A stretch of 6,529 bases of DNA from Bacteroidaceae bacterium (GTDB taxonomy: Bacteria; Bacteroidota; Bacteroidia; Bacteroidales; Bacteroidaceae), in NCBI GenBank assembly GCA_017961965.1, contig JAGCWG010000113.1, positions 1 to 6,529 of the forward strand. Direction: 5' to 3'. Numbering within the stretch: position 1 is the stretch's first letter; the number at the start of each line of letters is the position of its first letter. Made by a program: the position numbers and the translations under genes. The notes below the pieces were generated by a model, which saw nothing but the letters and a program-made list of their open reading frames with translations, had not been told where the DNA came from and searched no databases. Shown here piece after piece: positions 1 through 5,712 of the stretch.

Positions 1-623
1 ACTTCCACCGTCTTAGTGCTGATGTAAACGAGGAAGAAGACAGCAAAGAGTGCAAGCGAACAGATGATACCCGGCACTCCCACACGTCCAGCGAGATAGT
101 CAATCACGAGGATGCCGTGCATTCCTCCGAGCTTGAGGAACGAGCGGTCAAGATATGGGATGTAAGTACCGATGAAGGCAAGGCACACGCTGAGCCAGAG
201 CATGAACAGTGCCGAGAAGATGAACTTCTTGACAAGTCGGATGCGGTACACATTCATCAGTCGGAATCCTACGAGGATGAAGAACGGAGGAATGATGAAT
301 GAGGCAAGGCCGAAACAGTTGTTGAGGAAGAAGAAAGCCGTGTTTGCACCCAGTGAGCCGCACACGTTCCTTATGTCGTGGCTGTCATAGTCGCCATTGC
401 CGTCAAGGAGTGAATAATCCACGTCACCCGTGAAGAGGTATGATATGAAGGCAATGAGCATGAAGATGGCAAATAACACAAGAGCAAAGCCTATACCAAA
501 AAAGGATAGACTTTGCTTTCCGACACCCTCATACGCATTCAAAGTCGAAGAACCGTCATCGACCTCTGGTTTCAATTTACCTTTGCTCTGAGTTGATTTC
601 TTTGTTGTCTGTTTAGTGGCCAT
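1..623 (-). CDS. ftsK: FtsK/SpoIIIE-family DNA translocase, N-terminal membrane part (partial, cut by window edge)
   Basis: The reverse strand from an ATG at 623 is open for 207 codons to the window edge, so only the N-terminus is present. It starts with a short basic, Lys/Thr/Ser-rich cytoplasmic tail (residues 1-35) followed by four hydrophobic segments at about 41-64, 95-121, 133-155 and 182-202, with glycine-rich turns such as the LGGMHGILVIDYLAGRVGVP stretch. This matches the FtsK 4TM domain, which anchors the protein at the division septum. In FtsK family members the missing C-terminal part is a RecA-like motor that pumps chromosomal DNA and activates XerCD at dif. The start is supported by the basic tail directly before the first membrane segment. 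No clear -7 box or Shine-Dalgarno is seen upstream. The motor domain lies outside the window, so the name rests on the membrane domain alone. Confidence 0.85.
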   Translation of the reverse strand, partial: MATKQTTKKSTQSKGKLKPEVDDGSSTLNAYEGVGKQSLSFFGIGFALVLFAIFMLIAFISYLFTGDVDYSLLDGNGDYDSHDIRNVCGSLGANTAFFFLNNCFGLASFIIPPFFILVGFRLMNVYRIRLVKKFIFSALFMLWLSVCLAFIGTYIPYLDRSFLKLGGMHGILVIDYLAGRVGVPGIICSLALFAVFFLVYISTKTVE

Positions 624-667
624 TAATAATATTTACATTCAAGTTTCGCTTACGCTTCACTTGCAAG

Positions 668-712
668 GAGTTAAAAAGAGGAGTTAACTTCGTGGAGTTA
701 AAGAGGAGTTAA
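668..712 (+). repeat. Four copies of GAGTTAA, 11-14 bp apart
   Basis: GAGTTAA occurs at 668-674, 681-687, 695-701 and 706-712, each copy followed by A/G-rich filler. The unit (G)GAGTTAA resembles GGAGTAAA in the array at 4566-4690. Read with the inverted AACTAC block at 909-961 it forms a pair of converging arrays. Function is not known; such short intergenic arrays occur in Bacteroidales genomes. Confidence 0.6.
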
Positions 713-908
713 AAAGACGAATGCTCATCGCAAGTGGTTTGGGATAAACGAAAATTTAGAAAATTATGGAAAATTTGTTTCATCTCATTTTCTATTGTTT
801 TCGTTCTCATTTTTACGAAGAATATTAGAAGAAATTTTCTTTAATTTTTTTAATTTTCGTTCTTCTTAAAATCAGCGAACAATCAAACGTCTCTTTATCT
901 TCCTATAT

Positions 909-961
909 AACTACAATTTAACTACATTTTAACTACAAGATAACTACTCCATTTTAACTAC
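909..961 (-). repeat. Five copies of AACTAC (GTAGTT on the minus strand), mostly 11 bp apart
   Basis: AACTAC lies at 909-914, 920-925, 931-936, 942-947 and 956-961, giving steps of 11, 11, 11 and 14 bp, close to one DNA helical turn. On the minus strand the unit reads GTAGTTA(A), similar to the GAGTTAA unit at 668-712 but in the opposite direction. It lies just downstream of the dapA stop codon and would be transcribed with a dapA read-through message. Confidence 0.6.
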
Positions 962-983
962 AAGCTAAAGAGATGAGTTAATA

Positions 984-1880
984 TTAGCACTTAATATTAA
1001 GTTCCTTCACTATTGCACTAATCTCGCCCATCGTAGTGATGCGGGCAGGTACAAGAGGAAGGCGAAGTTCGTTTTCGATAAGTCCCATGCTGCTGAGCAT
1101 TGCCTTTACTCCTGCAGGGTTACCATCCACGAACAACAGTTTGAACAATTCTGTAAATTTGTGATGGATGGTAAGAGCGTTCTGGTAGTCGCCGTTGAGA
1201 GCGAGGCGAACCATGCGGCTGAATTCCTTAGGAAGGGCGTTTCCGATGACGGAGATGACGCCTGCGGCACCGAGTGTGATGAGCGGGAATGTTATTCCGT
1301 CGTCACCTGATATTACGTCAAAGTCGGCTGGCTTGTTCTTGATGATATCGTCTATCTGAGTGAAGTTGCCGCTTGCCTCCTTGACGGCTACGATGTTCTC
1401 ACAGTCACGAGCAAGTCGGAGTGTTGTCTCGGCTGTCATGTTCACTCCCACGCGTCCAGGAACGTTGTAGAGAACGACAGGAACAGGGCTTGCTTCTGCT
1501 ATTGCCTTGAAGTGCTGGTAGAGACCTTCCTGTGATGGCTTGTTATAGTAAGGACATACGCTGAGGATTCCGTCTATCCCCTTGAAGTTCGTATTCTTGA
1601 TGGTTTCAATGACAGCGGCAGTATTGTTGCCACCCATACCCAGAAGAATAGGTATGTTACGTCCCTGAACCTTCTCCTTTACTATATCGATTATATTTTG
1701 TTTTTCCTCAGCGTTGAGACAAGGTGTCTCACCCGTTGTTGCGAGGATACAAAGGAAGTCTATCCCGTTAGATATCTGGTAATCCAGAAGGCGGCGGAGA
1801 GCGGTGTAGTCAACTGCGCCCTCGCTCGTGAATGGAGTGATGAGCGCAACGCCCAAGCCCGTAAATTTGTTTCGTGACAT
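984..1880 (-). CDS. dapA: 4-hydroxy-tetrahydrodipicolinate synthase (dihydrodipicolinate synthase)
   Basis: Complete 298-residue protein, the usual length for DapA. The family condenses pyruvate with aspartate-4-semialdehyde, the first committed step of lysine and diaminopimelate (peptidoglycan) synthesis, in the cytoplasm. The sequence shows the (beta/alpha)8 aldolase features of this family: the ATTGET pyruvate-binding motif (residues 47-52), the YYN motif (111-113), YNVPGR with the catalytic tyrosine and the substrate-carboxylate arginine (138-143), and the Schiff-base lysine in AVKEASGN (Lys167). The GDDG region near residues 192-195 is also typical. Related enzymes (N-acetylneuraminate lyase, KDG aldolase) share the fold, but length and motifs favour DapA. 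It appears to be a single-gene unit with its own promoter at 1917-1932. The same strand carries ftsK about 360 bp downstream; co-transcription is possible but not shown. Confidence 0.96.
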   Translation of the reverse strand: MSRNKFTGLGVALITPFTSEGAVDYTALRRLLDYQISNGIDFLCILATTGETPCLNAEEKQNIIDIVKEKVQGRNIPILLGMGGNNTAAVIETIKNTNFKGIDGILSVCPYYNKPSQEGLYQHFKAIAEASPVPVVLYNVPGRVGVNMTAETTLRLARDCENIVAVKEASGNFTQIDDIIKNKPADFDVISGDDGITFPLITLGAAGVISVIGNALPKEFSRMVRLALNGDYQNALTIHHKFTELFKLLFVDGNPAGVKAMLSSMGLIENELRLPLVPARITTMGEISAIVKELNIKC

Positions 1881-1916
1881 ATTATTTATTATCTGTGTTG
1901 TTTTCTAAATATGGTG

Positions 1917-1932
1917 CAAAAATACAAAATTA
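1917..1932 (-). promoter_or_regulatory. Probable dapA promoter, two adjacent TAnnTTTG boxes
   Basis: Read on the minus strand, TAATTTTG (1932-1925) is followed directly by TATTTTTG (1924-1917) and then CACC. Both match the Bacteroidetes sigma-ABfr -7 consensus TAnnTTTG. The second box would place transcription start near 1911, giving a leader of about 30 nt before the dapA ATG at 1880. A clean -33 TTTG at 19-21 bp is not present; ATTG lies 16 bp upstream of the second box, so the -33 assignment is weak. The upstream stretch 1941-1970 is nearly all A/T. Confidence 0.55.
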
Positions 1933-2032
1933 TTACGAAACAATTATTATTTTTTTACTTTTTTTATTTTCAACCTCACAACATACTTATTTCGTAGCGA
2001 AAGGTAGTGAGATTTGGAGATAAACACAGAGA

Positions 2033-2184
2033 GCAGAGGACACGGAGTTGTTAAGGCTGTGAGGTTTCAGGTTATCGGGTCGCTACGCTTTCAGGTCTGA
2101 ATGTTCATTGCCACATGTATCAAACCTAACAACCTAAAAACCTGATAACCTGAAAACCTCTCAAGATATTCTCTGTGCCTCTGC
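2033..2184. repeat. Nested imperfect inverted repeat, MITE-like or palindromic intergenic element
   Basis: Two pairs of arms are nested. The outer pair is 2033-2047 (GCAGAGGACACGGAG) against 2171-2184 (CTCTGTGCCTCTGC), with one indel and one mismatch. The inner pair is 2061-2080 against 2140-2160, with one T indel and one position that is G:U in plus-strand RNA. The enclosed core runs from 2081 to 2139. No T-tract follows either side, so a simple intrinsic terminator is unlikely. It fills the gap between the primase gene stop (2198) and the dapA promoter, and may mark the left limit of the inserted module. No ORF or transposase is seen in it. Confidence 0.6.
2123..2159 (-). repeat. Five AACCT units at an exact 8-bp period
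   Basis: AACCT occurs at 2123, 2131, 2139, 2147 and 2155, always 8 bp apart, with variable three-base fillers. On the minus strand the unit is AGGTTnnn. The left inner arm of the surrounding inverted repeat holds AGGTT at 2062 and 2069 in the opposite orientation, so the large hairpin is partly made from this short unit. Confidence 0.65.
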
Positions 2185-2197
2185 GCTTCCTTAATTC

Positions 2198-3142
2198 TTA
2201 ATTTAGAATTGTCGGGGAGCTTTTCACGTAATAATCCGAAAAATCCTTGCACCCTTCGGGCAGTTCATGCCTCGTAAGACAGGCACCAATGCAGTTGGCA
2301 ACATCCAACAGATTATTGTAGAGTCTCTCGCCTGGGGTGTCATTGTCAGGATATACATGCAGGTTCAATCCCTTGTGGAGGGAACGTAGGCGAGCAAAAT
2401 CCTCATCCTTGAGTGTCGTTGCCGAAGGGATGGCTATGGCTTTCTTACCCGAACTGAGGAGTGCTATGCAATCGGTCACACCCTCACTCACATAGAGCGG
2501 CTCGTTATCCTTGAGATAGCGGAGTATGGGGAGATTGAACACGTGAATACTGCTGTTGCGTGGAAAACGGAAACGTGGCACACCTTCCTTTTTTACCAAC
2601 GCACGACTCTGCACATTCAGTACCCTACCGTCAATGTCACGGTACGGAAACAGTAGCGAAGGAGCATCGTAGAACGGCTTGCCAGCCCTCCAGCATGGAG
2701 TGGGTTCAATGATGCTGCTGATGCCCAACCACTCCACCACCTTGGGATTATAGTGTCGCTGACCGAAGAGAAAATCACGTGCCACCTGATTCAATACAGG
2801 ACGACTCACAAGGCTCGACAGATAGTCCACATCGGGAGGATAAGACTTGACAGGTTTCACCGCTGGTGCATACTCCGTGGTGATGATATTATGTTCGTCA
2901 GCAAGCCACTTGCACGCATCCCTGAAAGGAACTCCGAGCACCTTCATCGCAAGGTCGATGGTATCGCCATGAGCATCGCACACGAAACATCTGTAGGTAT
3001 TGCGACTCACGCTGAACGATAACGAAGGGTGACTGTCGTCATGGAACGGACACAAGCACTTATGCTTGTTCACCCTCAATCCCAGTCTCTCTGCCACACC
3101 CTCAATGGGCAAAGAACGTAAATTTGATAATTCAAAATTCAT
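2198..3142 (-). CDS. Short DnaG-like primase: CHC2 zinc finger plus Toprim domain
   Basis: The 314-residue protein begins with a CHC2 zinc-ribbon: Cys31-Pro-Phe-His34 and Cys52-Phe-Val-Cys55 supply the ligands, in the family context CPFHDDSHPSL and CFVCDAHGD. A core motif like DnaG, LLFPYRDIDGRVLNVQSRAL, sits at about 163-182. A Toprim domain follows, with the glutamate of SEGVTD (Glu220) and the metal-binding DND of YPDNDTPG (266-268). In this family these features make RNA primers on single-stranded DNA. The protein is about half the length of chromosomal DnaG and lacks room for the helicase-interaction domain, as in phage, plasmid and conjugative-element primases. It lies 53 bp downstream of the ATPase gene, probably in one transcript. 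The ATG at 3142 is inside an AATT-rich repeat; no better start is seen. A role in replicating an integrated element is an inference. Confidence 0.88.
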   Translation of the reverse strand: MNFELSNLRSLPIEGVAERLGLRVNKHKCLCPFHDDSHPSLSFSVSRNTYRCFVCDAHGDTIDLAMKVLGVPFRDACKWLADEHNIITTEYAPAVKPVKSYPPDVDYLSSLVSRPVLNQVARDFLFGQRHYNPKVVEWLGISSIIEPTPCWRAGKPFYDAPSLLFPYRDIDGRVLNVQSRALVKKEGVPRFRFPRNSSIHVFNLPILRYLKDNEPLYVSEGVTDCIALLSSGKKAIAIPSATTLKDEDFARLRSLHKGLNLHVYPDNDTPGERLYNNLLDVANCIGACLTRHELPEGCKDFSDYYVKSSPTILN

Positions 3143-3203
3143 AATTACTTCCCTACGGTCAGTGAGACCGCTTCGCTTAGTTCTTAACTCTTAATTCATA
3201 ATC
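3122..3203. repeat. AATTC/TTAATT repeat cluster at the ATPase-primase junction
   Basis: Short units such as GATAATTCAAAATTCATAATT (3127-3147) and TTCTTAACTCTTAATTCATAA (3181-3201) lie on both sides of a hairpin, CGGTC-AGTGA-GACCG (3156-3170). A related unit, TTAATTCTTAATTTAGAATT, lies at 2191-2210 across the primase stop codon. The primase start codon, the primase stop codon and the ATPase stop codon therefore all lie within one repeat family. The hairpin has no T-tract on the minus strand and is not a convincing terminator. Confidence 0.5.
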
Positions 3204-4524
3204 CGTTCTTCTCGTACACATCCTTTTCGCCTTCCACCTCATGAATGAGTTTCTTGCGAAGCCATTTGAAGAGGAACTGTCGAGGCAGCGTACCAAGTTC
3301 AAGTTGCTTGACCTTAGCCTTCAGTTGTTCACGGCTGAAGCGCTTAGGCATCTGGTCATAGAGAGGCACATTGTCGTCACCCTCGTCAGCAGCATCCCCC
3401 GTAATATTCACAATGGTCTGCTCATACATCTTACCGAAGAGCAAAAGCTGATTGTGGAGTATGTAGTCGGCAAAGAAATAATAGAGTCGGCGCACATGAT
3501 TTCTCTGCTTCTCGTTCTCGTCCCACAGGTGATAAGCGATGGCAGCAAGCCTTGCAGCACTCGTACTGGCACGCTTGTAGAAACAGTTGTGGGCATTGGA
3601 ACAGGTCTTGCCTATCATCTCACGCTGACGTGTACACCATGCCTTCACGTCCTTGTCGAGCCACCCCATAGGTATCTCCTTCACAGGTTGCAGATTGTCA
3701 TTATCGCCATACGTCTCCCCCATCAGCACATCCTGCCAGTGGTGCACAAGAGCCAGCTCGTCATTAGTCAGTTCCCTGAATTCGGGTGCAGGCTCACCAA
3801 GCAGGTCACCCAGCAGGGCAAAGATGATACGGTTCACGTTGCCCGACTCACAAGCATCCTTGTCGAGGTACTTGTACAATATCTTAGGAGTAGTGTTGTA
3901 GATGCTGCACCAGTTGATGTCCACCGTTGCATTGTACGAAGCATCACAGTTGGTATCCACGCTCGTCTCGCTGCCCCAGTCGTATGCCAACTTGCCTATG
4001 TCACGAAGGTCGCCATAGCTGCCCCTGCGCTCCACGAGAGTTGACAGTTCGTCAGTGTAGATGAAGAACGAAAGAGGCTCACCATACTTGCGCACAAACA
4101 TGTGGGCACGCTTCACAATCTTGTTCTTCGTAAACTTCATCAGGCAGCGTTTCACCGTCACAGGCTCCTTAGGCTTGTCCTTTGACTGCCCCTTGGTGCG
4201 CTTCAGCTCAGCATACTCCAGTTCCTGCATCTCGGCTTCATGGTCAAGGGCAAGCAGTGGAGCAAGGATGAGCTTATACACATTACGACTGAACGACTTA
4301 CCGTCCGAACTCTGTCCCACCACTATGCACTGCAACAGCAGATGGTGCATGACCTTGTCATAGGCATAGCGGAACACGAGACGAGGACTCATTGCACTGA
4401 AGCATACCAGTGCACACAACACATTGGCTATACTGAAATTTGGATTGTCAACCTGATTCCAGAAACCACGCAACACAGGAGGCAAATCACGCACTGTGAT
4501 ATTGTATTTTTCTTTTCCTTTCAT
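3196..4524 (-). CDS. DUF3987-like P-loop ATPase, probable replicative helicase of a mobile element
   Basis: The 442-residue protein carries a Walker A motif GQSSDGKS (residues 70-77, Lys76) and a Walker B strand FFIYTDE (153-159). A stretch around VDINWCSIYNTTPKIL (201-216) could be a sensor segment, and SGNVNRIIFALLGD (227-240) resembles the SGxxxRF region with a possible arginine finger typical of DUF3987 proteins. Between Walker A and B is a charged linker, Glu/Lys-rich, at about 95-125. The C-terminal third is basic and may contact DNA. DUF3987 proteins are RecA-like ATPases found in phage and integrative elements and often paired with primases. Here the neighbour downstream is a CHC2-Toprim primase, which supports a helicase-primase pair. 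Helicase activity is inferred from family and context. The start at 4524 (MKGKEKYN) is preceded by an AT-rich spacer and a weak TAAACTTG box (4552-4545). Confidence 0.75.
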   Translation of the reverse strand: MKGKEKYNITVRDLPPVLRGFWNQVDNPNFSIANVLCALVCFSAMSPRLVFRYAYDKVMHHLLLQCIVVGQSSDGKSFSRNVYKLILAPLLALDHEAEMQELEYAELKRTKGQSKDKPKEPVTVKRCLMKFTKNKIVKRAHMFVRKYGEPLSFFIYTDELSTLVERRGSYGDLRDIGKLAYDWGSETSVDTNCDASYNATVDINWCSIYNTTPKILYKYLDKDACESGNVNRIIFALLGDLLGEPAPEFRELTNDELALVHHWQDVLMGETYGDNDNLQPVKEIPMGWLDKDVKAWCTRQREMIGKTCSNAHNCFYKRASTSAARLAAIAYHLWDENEKQRNHVRRLYYFFADYILHNQLLLFGKMYEQTIVNITGDAADEGDDNVPLYDQMPKRFSREQLKAKVKQLELGTLPRQFLFKWLRKKLIHEVEGEKDVYEKNGL

Positions 4525-4565
4525 ATTATAAAATATTAATAAGTCAAGTTTAGGAATTTCTTTTC

Positions 4566-4690
4566 TTGTAGTAAAGAGGAGTAAAGAGAAGTAAAATGGA
4601 GTAAAGAGACATTACAATGTCAATACTATTTGGCAAACAGACTATCGTCTTTTTTACTTCCTTTTAATCCTTTTTACTCCATTTAACTCC
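4566..4690. repeat. Iteron-like array: four 10-bp units, spacer, four inverted 10-bp units
   Basis: AGTAAA begins at 4570, 4580, 4590 and 4600, exactly 10 bp apart, in units such as GAGGAGTAAA. After a spacer come TTTTTACTTC, CTTTTAATCC, TTTTTACTCC and ATTTAACTCC at 4651-4690, again exact 10-bp units and the inverse of the first set. The spacer holds two small palindromes, GACATT-AC-AATGTC (4608-4621) and AGAC-TATC-GTCT (4639-4650). The array fills most of the gap before the ATPase gene. Helical-turn spacing and position beside helicase and primase genes fit an iteron origin or a regulatory array. Against this, similar units occur in the ftsK-dapA gap, which suggests a dispersed repeat family. 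Confidence 0.75.
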
Positions 4691-4732
4691 ATAAATTAGC
4701 AAGATAAAAACTTGCGAAACCTTAAAAATCGA

Positions 4733-5023
4733 TTACCTACAGAATACAAGCTTGAACAGCTCCACAATCTCCTTGAAGAACTCACTCATCGTAGCCCTTC
4801 CCTCAGGCAATATCACCTTCAGAGTCCTGTTATGTCCCAGTGGCGAAGCCATCAACACGGCATTGCGTGTAGAGGCTATCACCACATTCTTCTTACGTGG
4901 TGTGCTGTTCTTCACCTGTTCAGCAACTGTCACCTCGCCAGTTGTATTGATACTGACACTTGTCTTTCCGCTCAGCGGAATAAGACGAACCATACGGTCC
5001 AATCTAAAATTTATTTGTTTCAT
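4733..5023 (-). CDS. Small basic hypothetical protein
   Basis: This 96-residue protein is not recognised. It is basic through most of its length (for example SRxxKKN-like stretch TPRKKNVVIASTRN at about 41-54), has no signal peptide or membrane segment, and ends in a hydrophobic, probably helical tail (EFFKEIVELFKLVFC). The N-terminal half alternates polar and hydrophobic residues (INFRLDRMVRLIPLSGKTSVSIN), which suggests beta strands. It starts 18 bp after the stop of the 78-residue gene, so the two are almost certainly co-transcribed, and it is followed by the 10-bp repeat array and the ATPase gene. A DNA-binding or accessory replication role is possible from charge and location but unproven. 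Confidence 0.6.
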   Translation of the reverse strand: MKQINFRLDRMVRLIPLSGKTSVSINTTGEVTVAEQVKNSTPRKKNVVIASTRNAVLMASPLGHNRTLKVILPEGRATMSEFFKEIVELFKLVFCR

Positions 5024-5041
5024 ATTATTTATAAATTTTTA

Positions 5042-5278
5042 TTATTTAATCATTTTCATTGACTCGATCATTGTCTCGAAGATAAACTGCATCACAGGGT
5101 CAGCATACTTCCTGTCAACGCCAAATCGTAGCTTAGCAATCAGCCCGTAGCACAAGTCCTTCTGGTCTCGCTTCTTTATTCGTTTGAAAGCCACTCTCAC
5201 GACTCTCTGCTGCGCCTCCGTCAACAACTCCCATAACTGCTGCTGAGGAGAAATCATTTGTCTATTATATTTTATCAT
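5042..5278 (-). CDS. Small basic hypothetical protein
   Basis: The 78-residue product is not recognised. It appears mainly alpha-helical: a glutamine-rich start (SPQQQLWELLTEAQQRVVRVAFKRI), a strongly basic stretch (FKRIKKRDQKD, about 31-41) and a C-terminal amphipathic helix ending ESMKMIK. There is no membrane segment. Translation may start at Met1 (5278) or at Met8 (5257), since the first seven codons are AT-rich and low in complexity. It is the first gene after the promoter at 5340-5371 and its palindromes, and lies 18 bp before the 96-residue gene, so it likely heads the operon that continues into the ATPase and primase genes. Confidence 0.6.
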   Translation of the reverse strand: MIKYNRQMISPQQQLWELLTEAQQRVVRVAFKRIKKRDQKDLCYGLIAKLRFGVDRKYADPVMQFIFETMIESMKMIK

Positions 5279-5301
5279 TTTTTTATGAATAAATTAATAA
5301 T

Positions 5302-5334
5302 TGTTCTGGCCAGAACATCAATGATTTTCATTGA
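5302..5334. promoter_or_regulatory. Two contiguous palindromes, candidate operator
   Basis: TGTTCTGGCCAGAACA (5302-5317) is a perfect 16-bp palindrome. It abuts TCAATGA-TTT-TCATTGA (5318-5334), a perfect 7-bp inverted repeat with a 3-bp spacer. On the minus strand they begin about 6 bp after the -7 box at 5347-5340, so they would cover roughly +1 to +33 of the transcript. That is a normal place for a repressor operator. The HTH protein encoded just upstream (5401-5697) is the obvious candidate ligand; this is inference. Confidence 0.65.
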
Positions 5335-5339
5335 CACGA

Positions 5340-5371
5340 CAAAGGTATGAAGCATACCGAAGCAATTCAAT
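5340..5371 (-). promoter_or_regulatory. Bacteroidetes-type promoter for the 78-residue gene and downstream operon
   Basis: On the minus strand ATTG (5371-5368) is followed after 20 bp by TACCTTTG (5347-5340). The -7 box is a perfect TAnnTTTG, the spacing is the one expected (19-21 bp) and the -33 box matches TTTG in three of four bases. Transcription would start near 5334. Two hairpins overlap the promoter: GGTATG-AAG-CATACC (5344-5358), which includes part of the -7 box, and AAGCA-6-TGCTT (5360-5375). They may also weakly terminate the upstream HTH gene. Confidence 0.65.
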
Positions 5372-5400
5372 GCTTAGTGAAAGGATGTACCCCGATTATT

Positions 5401-5697
5401 TCACTTGCGTATGTCAAGCTGAGCAAGAAGTATCTCCCTGAAAGCCATATTCAGTTCGTTACGTCCGTCACCACCATTAGCCACTCTCCTATCATATTCC
5501 TCATTGAGGATAGAGACGAACACTTTAAGGCAATATCCATCTGTACTCACCTTACCCTTCACTCCACTTCTTATACGACGCAGCGTAGGCAATGTGATAC
5601 CGTATGTTTCACGCAACTTTGCGTGACTCCAACCCAAACTGATGACGCTATTATATGCCAGCGTCAGGGCACTTTTCGCCTTTTGGCTCATAATCAT
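5401..5697 (-). CDS. Putative helix-turn-helix DNA-binding regulator
   Basis: The 98-residue protein contains a probable HTH at about 20-45: SLGWSHAKLRETYGITLPTLRRIRSG, where the run AKLRETYGITLPTLRRI has the helix-turn-helix pattern (alanine, central glycine, hydrophobic spacing) and basic recognition-helix residues. It resembles phage-type XRE-like regulators, but no exact family is recognised. Two further helices follow (CLKVFVSILNEEYDRR and NELNMAFREILLAQLDIRK), which may serve dimerisation. The start may be Met1 (5697) or Met3 (5691). It lies 122 bp before the 78-residue gene, and that gap holds a promoter with palindromic operator candidates. Its own leader also contains several inverted repeats. 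Control of itself and of the replication operon is a reasonable inference. Confidence 0.6.
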   Translation of the reverse strand: MIMSQKAKSALTLAYNSVISLGWSHAKLRETYGITLPTLRRIRSGVKGKVSTDGYCLKVFVSILNEEYDRRVANGGDGRNELNMAFREILLAQLDIRK

Positions 5698-5712
5698 TTA
5701 CGATTTATGAGC
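5686..5712 (-). promoter_or_regulatory. Inverted repeat enclosing the start codon of the HTH gene
   Basis: GCTCATAA (5686-5693) and TTATGAGC (5705-5712) are perfect 8-bp inverse copies with an 11-nt loop. In the mRNA the first ATG (5697-5695) falls in the loop, while the second possible ATG (5691-5689) falls in the 3' arm. The structure could hide the start site, or the two half-sites (centres 19 bp apart, about two helical turns) could bind a dimer. Confidence 0.5.

Larger units (their letters stand above)
624..983. other. AT-rich ftsK-dapA intergenic gap, no gene
   Basis: This 360-bp gap has no convincing ORF, RNA gene or hairpin-plus-T terminator. It holds two blocks of short phased repeats in opposite orientation (668-712 and 909-961), separated by about 190 bp that are very rich in A and T. 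Both flanking genes read leftwards, so the gap is the 3' side of dapA and the 5' side of ftsK. A motif close to TAnnTTTG was not found here, so any ftsK promoter is unidentified. Confidence 0.6.

Noticed and set aside
117..390. Short ORFs on both strands at the left end
   Set aside because: They are shadows of the partial ftsK frame, whose hydrophobic segments fit the FtsK membrane domain.
1981..2197. Attachment site of an integrative element at the dapA side
   Set aside because: No tRNA gene and no matching direct repeat at the other side of the module could be seen within the window, so no att site is called.
3241..4044. Plus-strand open frame of 267 codons
   Set aside because: It lies wholly antisense to the ATPase gene, which has Walker A and B motifs; the plus-strand product has no recognisable domain.
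4566..4690. CRISPR array
   Set aside because: Units are 10 bp with no unique spacers of 30-40 bp, and no cas gene is present.
4699..4715. Hairpin GCAAG-7-CTTGC after the 96-residue gene as a terminator
   Set aside because: Only five base pairs, no T-tract after the stem on the minus strand, and the downstream ATPase gene is likely in the same operon.
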